Shown here: positions 35,972-45,429 of the stretch, in pieces
How the letters are laid out: every line of letters begins with the position of its first letter
Position numbering within the stretch: the first letter of the stretch is position 1
DNA from: Dysgonomonas sp. UBA5412
GTDB taxonomy: Bacteria > Bacteroidota > Bacteroidia > Bacteroidales > Dysgonomonadaceae
DNA: 64,000 nt
Assembly (NCBI GenBank): GCA_002409595.1
Contig: DHNQ01000010.1
Span: 200,450-264,449, forward strand
Reading direction: 5' to 3'
Program-made: the position numbers and the translations under genes
The notes under the pieces: model-generated
What the model was told of the DNA's origin: nothing
Seen by the model: only the letters and a program-made list of their open reading frames with translations
Database searches by the model: none

Positions 35972-37177
35972 TTACATGGTATTTTTCTTTACGTTGTATT
36001 TTCCGTCTGTATATTGAACCTGAATTGGTAATGTATTGGTCAATCCTTTCAGTACATCGTCCAGAGTTTCCTTCATATCCAGCTTTCCCGAACATCGCAT
36101 ATTTGCAATATTGTCTTCGAAATGAATATCTGTTCCATAATATCGGGATAGTTTAAGAAGTAAAACTTCCAGTTTTTCACTCTCGAAGAACAGTAGTCCT
36201 TTAGTCCATGAAGTATATCGGGATGTATCTACTTTTTTGATCGTGGATTGTCCATTTGTAAGATCATACATTTGTGAAGGTACTAATAAAGCATTGCCCG
36301 AATTGTGTTTGGAAGACACTTTTACAGAACCTTCGGTCAAAACCACTTGTTTACTGTTATCGGTTTCGTAAGCCATAACATTAAACTTTGTACCTAATAC
36401 CTGGATATCTATCTTGTCGGTTTTGACAATGAATGGTCGTTTCTCGTCTTTTGTAACTTCAATAAATATTTCTCCGTCAACATATATTTCTCGCTGATCT
36501 TTGTTAAATTCAACGGGATAAACGACTCGTGTTCCTGAATTTACCTGCATCTTAGTCCCATCAGACAGAATAAGTTTGGAGCGTTTACCCTTCGGTACTA
36601 CAAGCTGATTGAATGTAGCTGCTTCTTTTTTTGATATTTCCTTTTCGGAAATCTTGATTTCTGTCGAATCGTAAACGATGCTATTATCTGCATCACCCAA
36701 TACAATTGTGTTGGTTTCAGATATGATCAATTGTATATCCTGACTATTGTCGTTTGATAGTTTATTGCTCTTTGCAAAGGATGTGATTTCATCAACATGT
36801 AAACTGTTCTTCTCTGTTAATAAGTAGGGAATGGCTAAGAATAAGATAGCGATACTGGCTGCAATACCAATAGTTGTGTATAGTCTTTTTCTGCTATATT
36901 TTTTCCTTCTGTTTCCAGAATTGGAATGGTCTATCTTGTTCCATAAATCGGAAATTTCATTTTCAGAAATTACTTCTTTTCTATCATTAACCGTTTCTAA
37001 AAAGTCTTTTGCTGCTGTGAATTCATTAATGTCAACTAAACCATTATCAATAAGCTTTTGCCAAAAACACAAAGATTCTTCGGTCGGCTTCTTTACAGAC
37101 TGAATGAAGTAATCATCCTGTAAGAACGATTCGAAATTATATTTAGAATAATCTTTTGTTGAGCGTTTTTCCGGCAT
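35972..37177 (-). CDS. FecR-family anti-sigma regulator
   Basis: 401 residues, inner-membrane protein. The N-terminal about 110 residues are cytoplasmic and should hold the sigma factor. One helix follows (YTTIGIAASIAILFLAIPYL, about 108-127). The periplasmic FecR domain has LVVPKGKRSKLILSDGTKMQ and FIVKTDKIDIQVLGTKFNVM, and a C-terminal STN-like DUF4974 domain covers LEVLLLKLSRYYGTDIHFED onwards. Together with the ECF gene upstream and the STN-bearing SusC downstream it completes a trans-envelope signalling set. It is 52 nt after the sigma gene. Confidence 0.93.
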   Translation of the reverse strand: MPEKRSTKDYSKYNFESFLQDDYFIQSVKKPTEESLCFWQKLIDNGLVDINEFTAAKDFLETVNDRKEVISENEISDLWNKIDHSNSGNRRKKYSRKRLYTTIGIAASIAILFLAIPYLLTEKNSLHVDEITSFAKSNKLSNDNSQDIQLIISETNTIVLGDADNSIVYDSTEIKISEKEISKKEAATFNQLVVPKGKRSKLILSDGTKMQVNSGTRVVYPVEFNKDQREIYVDGEIFIEVTKDEKRPFIVKTDKIDIQVLGTKFNVMAYETDNSKQVVLTEGSVKVSSKHNSGNALLVPSQMYDLTNGQSTIKKVDTSRYTSWTKGLLFFESEKLEVLLLKLSRYYGTDIHFEDNIANMRCSGKLDMKETLDDVLKGLTNTLPIQVQYTDGKYNVKKNTM

Positions 37178-37228
37178 AATATAAATGGTTTCTGTATATA
37201 GAACAGCAACTGTTTATTTTTATACTCA

Positions 37229-37810
37229 CTATTTCTCAACTTTTTTAAAATATTCTTTAATTTTCTTTATAGAACGTTGCAGTAAATTCTGTACCGACTG
37301 ATAATTCATATCCATGAGCATGCTTATTTCATCAAAGCTCATTTCTTCTACAAAACGATAATGAACAACCTCTCTCTGACGCACGGTAAGTATATTTAGT
37401 ATATGCTTTATCTGTTTTTGTATAAGGGTTTCAGACTCTTTGTTTATCAATTCGTATTCACCCGTATTATTGTCAGATATATATTCATTATCCATATTCT
37501 CATCCAAAGGGTCGAAATATACCTTTCGTTTTTTAAGAGCATTGATTATTGTATTCTTTAATGCAATAAAGAGATACAGCTTGACATTGTTTGTGGCAGA
37601 CAGATTATCTCTGTTTTGATATAGCTTGACAAATACATCGTGTATACAATCCTTGATCAGTTCTCTGTCGGACGTAAATTGCAGCCCCTGTGTAAATAGA
37701 TGCCTGACATACTGCTCGTATATCCGGCTATAAGCTTCATCGTTACCCGTAAGAAAGCTATTCCACAGCAATAAATCATCTTCGGCAGAAATATTCTCTT
37801 TAATAAACAT
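37229..37810 (-). CDS. ECF-type RNA polymerase sigma factor
   Basis: 193 residues of the RpoE/FecI class seen in Bacteroidetes. Region 2 is YSRIYEQYVRHLFTQGLQ to ELIKDCIHDVFVKLYQNR (about 21-72). Region 4 is LTVRQREVVHYRFVEEMSFD, then EISMLMDMNYQSVQNLLQRS, a helix-turn-helix for the -35 box. It begins the sigma-FecR-susCDE series and most likely drives the susC promoter under control of FecR. A weak -7 like match (37934-37941) lies 124 nt upstream. Confidence 0.95.
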   Translation of the reverse strand: MFIKENISAEDDLLLWNSFLTGNDEAYSRIYEQYVRHLFTQGLQFTSDRELIKDCIHDVFVKLYQNRDNLSATNNVKLYLFIALKNTIINALKKRKVYFDPLDENMDNEYISDNNTGEYELINKESETLIQKQIKHILNILTVRQREVVHYRFVEEMSFDEISMLMDMNYQSVQNLLQRSIKKIKEYFKKVEK

Positions 37811-38107
37811 TGATACAAAAAAGGTTTCTTTGGATTTGAATGAATTTTCAATTTACTCATCATATACCTTACTGTCGCATAAGTAAGATGAAGGGAAATC
37901 TGTCAAAAAATATGGCTCAACATATTTTAAATACAAAATTATCCAAATATAGATAAATAGATGAATAAATTGATTTAATTATTCTAATAACTGCTATCTC
38001 TTTCTTTCTATCAATAAATTTATATGCTCCGAATGGCTCCAAAGTTGTAGATATAAGATGTTTTTCATATCCTCAAGTCTTGTTTGTGCTCACACCGAAA
38101 TAGTTCT

Positions 38108-38827
38108 CTATAAGAAATTGTTATTTATAAACTCAAGAAACTTTGCTTTGTAAGAATCCGAAACGGGAATATACTCTTTGCCAAACACGATGCAATTACG
38201 CTCTATCGTTTTTATTTTTTGCAGATTGACGATAAATGAGCGATGCACCCGCATAAAAGTTTTTGAAGGAAGTTTTTCCTCCAAAGATTGTAGGCTCATC
38301 AACGAGCTTATAGGTTCTTTCTCATCATCAAGATGAAATTTCACATAGTCTTTTTGGTTTTCTATATAAAGTATGTTTTCAAACTCTATTTTTTCCATTC
38401 TGTACCCCGACTTTACAAAAATAGCAGACGACTCTGTTTGCCCTCCATCGTTGTTTGCTCCCGATTTTAGTTTAAACCATTCGAGTGCTTTATTCGAAGC
38501 CTGCAAAAACTCTGCATAATTGATAGGCTTCAATAGATAGTCTAATGCATTGAGCCGAAAGCCCTCTACTGCATATTGATCATAGGCGGTTGTAAAAATA
38601 ACCCGTGTATGAGGTGGTATTGTTTTCGAAAACTCAAGACCTGTAATTTGCGGCATATTTATATCGAGAAATAGAATATCAGCCTCTCCACTATTTATCA
38701 AATCAATCGCTGATAAGGCATTGTTAAAAGTAGCAGAAAGTTCAAGAAAAGGAGTCTTTTCTACATAACTTTTCAATAACTCTACTGCCAGAGGTTCGTC
38801 GTCTATTACAATACACTTTAATCTCAT
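38108..38827 (-). CDS. LytTR-family response regulator
   Basis: 239 residues. The receiver domain (1-120) has the acidic pocket VIDDEP, the phosphoacceptor Asp in ADILFLDINMP, the Thr in VIFTTAYDQ and the Lys in DYLLKPINY. The LytTR DNA-binding domain covers about 140-237 (FENILYIENQKDYVKFHLDD; FMRVHRSFIVNLQKI). Its start overlaps the kinase stop by 4 nt, so the pair is translationally coupled. The target genes are not evident; the divergent neighbours do not show an obvious repeated LytTR site. Confidence 0.95.
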   Translation of the reverse strand: MRLKCIVIDDEPLAVELLKSYVEKTPFLELSATFNNALSAIDLINSGEADILFLDINMPQITGLEFSKTIPPHTRVIFTTAYDQYAVEGFRLNALDYLLKPINYAEFLQASNKALEWFKLKSGANNDGGQTESSAIFVKSGYRMEKIEFENILYIENQKDYVKFHLDDEKEPISSLMSLQSLEEKLPSKTFMRVHRSFIVNLQKIKTIERNCIVFGKEYIPVSDSYKAKFLEFINNNFL

Positions 38828-39897
38828 ACCGTTATATTTTCTTTTCCAAAATCAAGTCTTAATAAAGCAAAATAGCAATTTGCACGCTCTTCCGTTACAA
38901 ATTCATATCGGTTAGGATAAAGCAGCTCCAAGCGCCTCGACAAATTGGCAAGCCCGATGCCTCCGCTTTTATACAGTCGGTTAGTATCTTTAGCTGGCAG
39001 ACTGTTTTTTACAGTACACAATACCCCCTTTCCGGGGTTCACCAATATATCTATCTGAATAAAGCTGTCAACCCCATTATTGATACCATGTTTAAACGCA
39101 TTTTCGATGAGAGTGATAAACATCAACGGAGCTATCAGATCACTACTGCCTTTATCCTCTATCAGTACATCCAGTTTCACATTATCGGCAAGTCGAAGTT
39201 TCATCAGGTCTATATAATTGCGGGTAAACTCCAGCTCTTTATCTATCGGGGCAAATTTCTCTTCATTCTCCCCATACATAACATACCTTAGCAATGCGCT
39301 CAACCGATGGATAGCATCCTGAGCCTTATCTTGGTTTATGGCTATCAGGGAATATATATTGTTTAAAGTATTGAATAAGAAATGAGGATTTAACTGGCTT
39401 CTCAGATTGCGTAAGTCGGCTTCCAATTGCATCCGCTTTGCCTTTTCGAGACTGATAGAATCGCTATACCAGCGTATTGTTGTTTTTATTGCCACACTCA
39501 GCCCTATAACAAATATGGTAGATGCTGTGTCAAAAATATAGCGCATCGCTCTGGGTGGTCCGCCCGGTTTCCGATGATTTCTGAAATCGTCCAGTTCGGG
39601 CAAGCTGATAACAGAGTGCCATATATAATCCGTAACCACATTATGTATCATCGATAGGATGATTATCATCCCCACATTGATAAGTATATATGTTACTATC
39701 TTTTTGTCGAACAGATACTTCTCGATGAGAAAAAAATAGTTGATATAAAATAATATACCAAAAACGACCAGTTGCGATATATAATTATAATACGGTTTAT
39801 AATCGAATGTTCCCTCGCGATACATCAGATAGATAGGAACTGACAGTATAATAGTCCATATGATGATATGCGGTAAAGTTCTTATAATGTTCTTCAT
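38824..39897 (-). CDS. LytS/YpdA-type sensor histidine kinase
   Basis: 357 residues. Four membrane helices occupy the first about 160 residues with short loops, so signal sensing is probably in or near the membrane. The His_kinase domain has LRSQLNPHFLFNTLNNIYSL with the phosphorylated His in NPHFLFN. The ATPase domain keeps the N box (MFITLIENAFKHGINN) and a short G box (GGIGLANLSRRLELLY). It works with the LytTR regulator that follows. A -7 like box (39984-39991 on plus) is upstream, its -33 partner poor. Confidence 0.94.
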   Translation of the reverse strand: MKNIIRTLPHIIIWTIILSVPIYLMYREGTFDYKPYYNYISQLVVFGILFYINYFFLIEKYLFDKKIVTYILINVGMIIILSMIHNVVTDYIWHSVISLPELDDFRNHRKPGGPPRAMRYIFDTASTIFVIGLSVAIKTTIRWYSDSISLEKAKRMQLEADLRNLRSQLNPHFLFNTLNNIYSLIAINQDKAQDAIHRLSALLRYVMYGENEEKFAPIDKELEFTRNYIDLMKLRLADNVKLDVLIEDKGSSDLIAPLMFITLIENAFKHGINNGVDSFIQIDILVNPGKGVLCTVKNSLPAKDTNRLYKSGGIGLANLSRRLELLYPNRYEFVTEERANCYFALLRLDFGKENITV

Positions 39898-40016
39898 ATC
39901 AGTAAAAAAAGCTTATTGTTGTATTTTATATCAATCATCGGGTTAAATTATACCTATCTGCTAAATTACAATTAAAAAGGTTACAAAAGTAACAGATTTA
40001 GTCCTTTTTCCGTCAG

Positions 40017-40638
40017 TTACCTTATATAACCCGGAGGCACAAACTTACTGCTACTACCTTTTACTATGTACATATTAGCCTTTTTGTCGTGCTTAACCAA
40101 TATCTCTTTGCCGTCCTCCGATTGTGCTTTCCGAAACTCGCCGGCATCATCAAAGTTCTTGTTTGCTCCGCCCGATTCACCATTGTTTCGGCGAAGTATC
40201 CTTATCTGTTCCGCAGTATGTTCGTCCTGCACATATACAATAGTAGGAGGCGTATCGTTTACCTCTTCCTTTATTTCTTTTCTTTCCAGTCGGTCCAGAG
40301 CCATCTTCAATGTCTGCATATCCGGCATGCAATCCTTCTTCTTCACTGTTTTCGATTTCAAAACCAATTCATCAGGATCACTTTTCGAAGGCACATATAC
40401 ACACCGTTCCTCGGTTGAGGTATATACTCAACTTTTCTCTCTGTTCCAGTGTTAGCCCTGCTATGTCGGGTATGCCCAATATCATAGCTCCCTGTTGCCT
40501 GTCGTTACTGCTGCGAGAGGGACGTTCTCCCGGTCCGCCCTGAGGTCTGCCTGCTCCACGCTGTCCTCCGGCAGGCGGTTGAGCCACTAGGCTGACTGAT
40601 ATCAAAATGAATGTCAATAAGACTGATATTTGTTTCAT
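40017..40638 (-). pseudogene. Secreted protein gene split by a +1 frameshift
   Basis: The first frame (40638-40378) has a signal peptide (MKQISVLLTFILISVSLVAQ), a Gly/Arg/Pro-rich segment (GGQRGAGRPQGGPGERPS) and the start of a Spy/CpxP-like helix (IAGLTLEQREKLS), then ends at a TGA. A second frame, shifted by +1, is open from about 40430 to 40017 and continues for 125 codons after a possible GTG at 40394. It is basic and has no signal peptide of its own (ALDRLERKEIKEEV; ends SKFVPPGYIR). The two parts overlap by about 50 nt and read as one gene with an indel. A sequencing error or two real overlapping genes cannot be excluded. Confidence 0.55.
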
Positions 40639-41140
40639 AATCTTTTTTTATTCAAAAGTAGTCTGAGGTTTTACAGACAGCAATGATAATCGACAGAACG
40701 GCTGATTTTATCGAAGTATAGTTCTTACGGATGTATATTAGTAAATGAAAAAGGACGTGCAGTTATGTTATTTTGTCGTTTATAATAAGGTCTAGTAATC
40801 TAATATCTTATGAAACATTGAAGAATGTATGTTGTAGAACATGTTTTATTTGAATGTTCTTTATTATGGGTTTAATTTATTGTTATATAGATATTTAATT
40901 GTTATTTTTATTAATGTGTGTTCGCACACATATTTTGAATTTTAAACAGTTATTATTTAATTTGTCTAAACTTTAATTCAAATGCCAATCAATCTTATGT
41001 GAAATACATATTTTAGCCACTTAGTTAGCCTAATCGCAAAAAAGAATGATAAACACTAAAATGCCATTATATATTTAATTGTCAAGTAAATACTTGTTAA
41101 TACTAAAAAAAATTCTAATATAAAATCAAAATACTAGATC
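40639..41140 (+). promoter_or_regulatory. Regulatory gap with two inverted repeats before the Gfo/Idh operon
   Basis: AGAACAT (40836-40842) and ATGTTCT (40854-40860) are an 11-nt spaced perfect dyad. ATGTGTG (40914-40920), TTCG, CACACAT (40925-40931) is a perfect 7-bp stem-loop. Neither has a T run, so operator roles are more likely than termination. The gap is A/T-rich otherwise. I see no full promoter consensus. Confidence 0.4.
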
Positions 41141-42559
41141 ATGGTAACACGCAGAAATTTTTTGAAAAGAGCCGGATTAGCTTCAGCCGGATTGGCTATC
41201 GGAGGTTTGGGCACTATGAATGCCGAGAGTCTCAATCGAGTTGTCGGGGCTAATAGAAAGGTTAACATTGCATACATTGGTATCGGAAACCGTGGGGAGC
41301 AAATAATTGGCGATTTCGAAAGAACCGGATTGGTTAATGTCGTTGCTCTTTGCGATGTAGATATGGGAGCCAAGCATACACAAAAGGTAATGGCTAAATA
41401 TCCTAAAGCAAAACAGTTTAAAGACTTTCGTGTAATGTTTGATAAGATAGGTAACGAATTTGAGGCAGTGGCAGTTGCTACTCCTGATTTTTCGCATTTC
41501 CCTATCTGTATGTTAGCTATGGCTAACGGCAAGCATGTGTATGTTGAAAAACCGATGGCTAAAACATTTCTGGAAGCCGAATTGATGATGCAAGCTGCCA
41601 AAAAGTATCCGAATGTAGTTACTCAGGTAGGTAATCAAGGACACTCCGAGGCTAATTATTTTCAATTCAAAGCTTGGCAGGAAGCAGGTATAATTAAAGA
41701 TGTAACATCAGTAGTTGCGCATATGAACAATCCGCGCAGATGGCATACATGGGATCCTAATATTTATAAATTACCCGAAGCACAGCCAATTCCTAAAACT
41801 CTAGATTGGATGACATGGCATTGTGCAGTTCCATATCACGAATATAATGACAAATATCACTATGGAGAATGGCGTTCATGGTACGATTTTGGTATGGGTG
41901 CATTAGGCGATTGGGGTGCGCATATTGTGGATACAGTGCATGAATTTTTAGATCTTGGACTACCTTACGAAATAGACCCTGTGAAATTGGAAGGACACAA
42001 CGATTATTTCTTCCCAATGTCATCTACCATCAAATTCAAATTTGGTCCAAGAGGAGAAATGCCGCCTTGTGACATTACTTGGTACGATGGTGTAGACAAT
42101 TTGCCTCCAATTCCGGCTGGATATGGAGAATCGGCTTTAGACCCTAATATTCCGGCATCGGGAGTAGGAGAGATAAAGAAACAAAGCTTGAATCCGGGCA
42201 AGATCATTTATAGTAAAGAACTTACATTCAAGGGGGCTTCGCACGGAAGTACACTCTCTATAATTCCTGAAAGTAAAGCTAAAGAAATGGCATCCATGTT
42301 GCCGGAAGTACCGAAAAGCCCATCCAATCACTTCGAGAATTTCCTATTGGCTTGTACAGGAGTTGAAAAAACTCGTTCACCATTCGAGATACATGGACCT
42401 CTTAGTCAAGTATTCTCATTGGGAGTTATGGCTCAACGGTTGAATACTAAATTCTACTTTGATAGCCGCACAAAACAAATAACTAACGATCCTTTTGCCA
42501 ATGCTATGCTCACCGGCATACCTCCACGCAAAGGATGGGAAGATTATTATAAAGTATAA
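41141..42559 (+). CDS. Gfo/Idh/MocA-family oxidoreductase with Tat-type signal
   Basis: 472 residues. The N-terminus MVTRRNFLKRAGLASAGLAI has a twin-arginine signal (RRNFLK), so it is exported folded, with cofactor, to the periplasm. The NAD-binding Rossmann motif is IAYIGIGNRGEQII, and EKPMA is the catalytic-domain motif (YVEKPMAKTFLEAE). The C-terminal region with GALGDWGAHIVDTVHEFLDL belongs to the family's substrate domain. These enzymes oxidise or reduce sugar hydroxyls. The next gene is a DUF1080 hydrolase, 95 nt on, which suggests 3-keto-glycoside formation and cleavage in the periplasm. Confidence 0.9.
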   Translation: MVTRRNFLKRAGLASAGLAIGGLGTMNAESLNRVVGANRKVNIAYIGIGNRGEQIIGDFERTGLVNVVALCDVDMGAKHTQKVMAKYPKAKQFKDFRVMFDKIGNEFEAVAVATPDFSHFPICMLAMANGKHVYVEKPMAKTFLEAELMMQAAKKYPNVVTQVGNQGHSEANYFQFKAWQEAGIIKDVTSVVAHMNNPRRWHTWDPNIYKLPEAQPIPKTLDWMTWHCAVPYHEYNDKYHYGEWRSWYDFGMGALGDWGAHIVDTVHEFLDLGLPYEIDPVKLEGHNDYFFPMSSTIKFKFGPRGEMPPCDITWYDGVDNLPPIPAGYGESALDPNIPASGVGEIKKQSLNPGKIIYSKELTFKGASHGSTLSIIPESKAKEMASMLPEVPKSPSNHFENFLLACTGVEKTRSPFEIHGPLSQVFSLGVMAQRLNTKFYFDSRTKQITNDPFANAMLTGIPPRKGWEDYYKV

Positions 42560-42580
42560 ATGCCTAATCATTCTGTAAGG

Positions 42581-42611
42581 GTAGCGGATTTTGAATAACG
42601 AAATCCGTTAC
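42581..42611 (+). terminator. Intergenic stem-loop, possible weak terminator
   Basis: GTAGCGGATTT pairs with AAATCCGTTAC (11 bp, one G-T) across a 9-nt loop, 22 nt after the oxidoreductase stop. The following bases (ATTTAGTCTG) give only a poor T run, so it may instead adjust expression within the operon. Confidence 0.45.
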
Positions 42612-42654
42612 ATTTAGTCTGATAAATGTTAACTTAAAGAAACACTTAGAATAG

Positions 42655-44007
42655 ATGAATAAAAAGATATTATTAGCCCTTTTCTTATTATTGGCAGCAT
42701 CCATGTCTGCTCAGAATTGGGAACCGCTATTTAACGGAAAGAACCTTAAAGGTTGGAAAAAATTGAATGGAAAAGCCGAATACAAAGTTCAAGATGGAGC
42801 TATTGTAGGCGTTTCGAAAATGAATACTCCAAATACTTTTCTTGCCACGAACAAAAACTATGGAAACTTTATTCTCGAATTCGATTTTAAAGTAGATGAC
42901 GCTCTTAATTCGGGAGTTCAATTTCGTAGTCAAAGCCTTAAATCTTACCAAGACGGCAGAGTACATGGCTATCAGTTCGAGATAGACCCTTCTAAACGCG
43001 CATGGTCGGGAGGTATATATGACGAAGCTCGTCGAGGCTGGCTTTATCCGATGACTGTCAATCCTGCTGCTCAGTCAGTATTCAAAGGAGGTCAATGGAA
43101 TACAGCCCGCATAGAGGCTATCGGTAACTCTATCCGTACATGGGTAAACGGAGTTGCCTGTGCTAATATTTGGGACAATCAGACACCCGAAGGCTTTATT
43201 GCGTTGCAAGTACATTCCATCGGAGATAAAAATCAAGAAGGAAAAACTATAAGCTGGAAAAATATCCGCATTTGTACAACTAATGTAGAGCAATATAAAA
43301 CAGCAGCATCTACTAAAGACGCCCCCCAGGTAAACTGTATAGCCAACACAATTTCGCCTCAGGAAGCCAACGAAGGTTGGGCATTGCTTTGGGATGGAAA
43401 GACAACAAATGGATGGCGTGGAGCTAAACTTGATGCTTTTCCTCAAAGAGGTTGGGTTGTAGACAATGGTATATTAAAGGTGCTTAAGAGTGGTGGTGCA
43501 GAATCTGCCAACGGTGGAGATATTGTTACTACCCGCAAGTATAAAAATTTCGTATTGAGCGTTGATTTCAAAATTACAGAAGGAGCAAATAGTGGGGTAA
43601 AATATTTTGTCAGCCCCGATCTCAATAAAGGAGAAGGCTCTGCTATTGGTTGCGAATTTCAAATATTGGATGATGACAAGCATCCCGATGCTAAACTCGG
43701 AGTAAGAGGTAATCGCAAACTTGGTTCTCTTTACGATCTTATCCCTGCACCGGATAATAAACCATTCAACAAGACCGAGTTTAATACAGCTGTTGTCGTC
43801 GTTAAAGGTAACCATGTAGAACATTGGCTCAATGGAGTTAAACTGTTGGAATATGAACGAAACAATCAAATGTGGCAAGCCTTAGTTAACTACAGTAAAT
43901 ACCGCGACTGGCCAAACTTTGGTAATGTTGCTGAAGGAAATATACTTCTACAAGACCATGGCGATGAGGTATGGTTTAAGAATGTAAAAATAAAAGAATT
44001 GAAATAG
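42655..44007 (+). CDS. Double DUF1080 (3-keto-disaccharide hydrolase) protein
   Basis: 450 residues with a signal peptide (MNKKILLALFLLLAASMSAQ). Two DUF1080 jelly-roll repeats lie at about 22-205 and 235-448. Each starts with an entry motif: WEPLFNGKNLKGWKKLNGKA and WALLWDGKTTNGWRGAKLDA. Each has conserved strands such as NSGVQFRSQ and NSGVKYFVS. DUF1080 proteins hydrolyse or bind 3-keto glycosides and work with Gfo/Idh/MocA oxidoreductases, which flank this gene on both sides. One repeat may be catalytic and the other for binding; that cannot be told here. It ends 24 nt before a good terminator. Confidence 0.88.
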   Translation: MNKKILLALFLLLAASMSAQNWEPLFNGKNLKGWKKLNGKAEYKVQDGAIVGVSKMNTPNTFLATNKNYGNFILEFDFKVDDALNSGVQFRSQSLKSYQDGRVHGYQFEIDPSKRAWSGGIYDEARRGWLYPMTVNPAAQSVFKGGQWNTARIEAIGNSIRTWVNGVACANIWDNQTPEGFIALQVHSIGDKNQEGKTISWKNIRICTTNVEQYKTAASTKDAPQVNCIANTISPQEANEGWALLWDGKTTNGWRGAKLDAFPQRGWVVDNGILKVLKSGGAESANGGDIVTTRKYKNFVLSVDFKITEGANSGVKYFVSPDLNKGEGSAIGCEFQILDDDKHPDAKLGVRGNRKLGSLYDLIPAPDNKPFNKTEFNTAVVVVKGNHVEHWLNGVKLLEYERNNQMWQALVNYSKYRDWPNFGNVAEGNILLQDHGDEVWFKNVKIKELK

Positions 44008-44031
44008 TCTGATTCATTCTTTTTGTGATGG

Positions 44032-44061
44032 AAGCCCGAATATATTTACATGTTCGGGCTT
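44032..44061 (+). terminator. Rho-independent terminator after the DUF1080 gene
   Basis: AAGCCCGAA and TTCGGGCTT form a 9-bp stem with a 12-nt loop, followed by T7. Confidence 0.85.
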
Positions 44062-44170
44062 TTTTTATGATAAAAGAACTGTATATTAGTTGGTTATTAA
44101 TTATAAAGTTCGTATTTTGTACGGAAAGAAAAACACCTGTGTTACTTTAAATCAAGCTAATAAGAAATCT

Positions 44171-45325
44171 ATGAAAAGAAAAATCAGAATGGGGATGATA
44201 GGTGGGGGACGAGATTCCTTTATAGGAGCTATTCACCGTATTGCCGCCAACATGGATGGACAGATTGAATTAGTTTGTGGATGTTTTAGTTCTTCTCCCG
44301 AAAAATCTCAAAAGAGCGGTTACGATTTATACTTACCGGATGATCGTATTTATACCTCCTATCAGCAAATGATAGAAGAGGAGTCTAAACTACCTGAAAA
44401 TGTCAGAATGGATTTTGTAAGTATTGTTACACCCAACTATTTGCATTTTCATCCGGCTATGATGGCTTTGGAGTATCGCTTTCATGTAGTATTGGATAAG
44501 CCAATGACATTTACGTTGAAAGAAGCTTATGCACTACAAAAAAAGGTTGAGGAAAGCCGATTGCTTTTTGCTCTTACTCATACTTATACGGGGTACCCGA
44601 TGATAAAAGAAGCGAAAGAAAGAGTCAGGCGTGGCGACTTAGGAAAAATACGTAGGATATATGTACAATATACTCAGGGATGGTTGTCGGACGACATTGC
44701 CGAATCTAATAAGCAGGCTTCGTGGCGTGTAGATCCCAATCGTTCGGGAAAGGCTGGGTGTATGGGAGATATCGGTACTCATGCCTTTAATCTGGCTAAT
44801 TACATAACAGGATTGGATGTCGATGAGATATCTGCCGAATTGAATAGTTTTGTTCCCAATCGCGAACTTGACGATGATGGTGTTGTACTCATCAGATATA
44901 AAGGTGGAGCAAGAGGTATGCTATCGGCAACACAGATCGCTGTCGGAGAAGAGAATAAACTGAATATCCAGATATACGGTGAAAAGGGAGGTCTGGAATG
45001 GCATCAGGAAGAGCCGAATACGATGATAATGAAATGGAAGGATAGACCTAAAGAAATAATTCGTACCTCAAGCGGTTATATGTCACCCTCTTCTTTGCAC
45101 AATTCTCGTACTCCTGCCGGACATCCGGAGGGATATATAGAGGCATTTGCAAATATCTATCGCAATTTTGCAAATGCGCTTCAACATCTTTTACAAGGCG
45201 AAGATATTTCGGTTGTAGAAAAAGATTTTCCTTCTGCCGAAGATGGTGTAAAGGGAATGCAATTTATAGAATATGTAGTAGAGTCTTCGTCAAACAATAC
45301 TAAATGGATAAAGATAACTGAGTAA
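44171..45325 (+). CDS. Gfo/Idh/MocA-family oxidoreductase (cytoplasmic)
   Basis: 384 residues from the ATG at 44171. The frame is open from 44090, but those 27 codons lie just after the terminator and do not look like protein; the family N-terminus starts at MKRKIRMGMIGGGRDSFIGA. There is no signal peptide, so unlike the upstream relative it acts in the cytoplasm. It carries the Rossmann loop, VVLDKPMTFTLKEAYAL as the EKP-type motif (DKP here), and GCMGDIGTHAFNLANYITGL in the substrate domain. A role in reducing imported keto-sugars is plausible given the neighbouring DUF1080 gene (inference). Confidence 0.88.
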   Translation: MKRKIRMGMIGGGRDSFIGAIHRIAANMDGQIELVCGCFSSSPEKSQKSGYDLYLPDDRIYTSYQQMIEEESKLPENVRMDFVSIVTPNYLHFHPAMMALEYRFHVVLDKPMTFTLKEAYALQKKVEESRLLFALTHTYTGYPMIKEAKERVRRGDLGKIRRIYVQYTQGWLSDDIAESNKQASWRVDPNRSGKAGCMGDIGTHAFNLANYITGLDVDEISAELNSFVPNRELDDDGVVLIRYKGGARGMLSATQIAVGEENKLNIQIYGEKGGLEWHQEEPNTMIMKWKDRPKEIIRTSSGYMSPSSLHNSRTPAGHPEGYIEAFANIYRNFANALQHLLQGEDISVVEKDFPSAEDGVKGMQFIEYVVESSSNNTKWIKITE

Positions 45326-45361
45326 GATATAGGATAAACATTCGCAAGTTTGTTTTTTTCA

Positions 45362-45409
45362 GAACGGAGTGAAATATAGCAGTTTTATTACTGTAAATTC
45401 ACTCCGTTC
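45362..45409. repeat. Long inverted repeat between convergent genes
   Basis: GAACGGAGTGAA (45362-45373) and TTCACTCCGTTC (45398-45409) are perfect 12-bp complements, with a smaller CAGT/ACTG stem inside. T runs are missing in the right places, so it may be a processing stem or transcription blocker between convergent genes rather than a classical terminator. Confidence 0.6.
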
Positions 45410-45429
45410 CTAAAATTAAAATATATACA

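Noticed and set aside
40837..40931. Short dyads as a replication or partition origin
   Set aside because: There are only two unrelated dyads, no DnaA-box cluster and no rep or par gene nearby.
45362..45409. Inverted repeat as IS-element ends
   Set aside because: Only 24 nt lie between the arms, there is no transposase and no target duplication.
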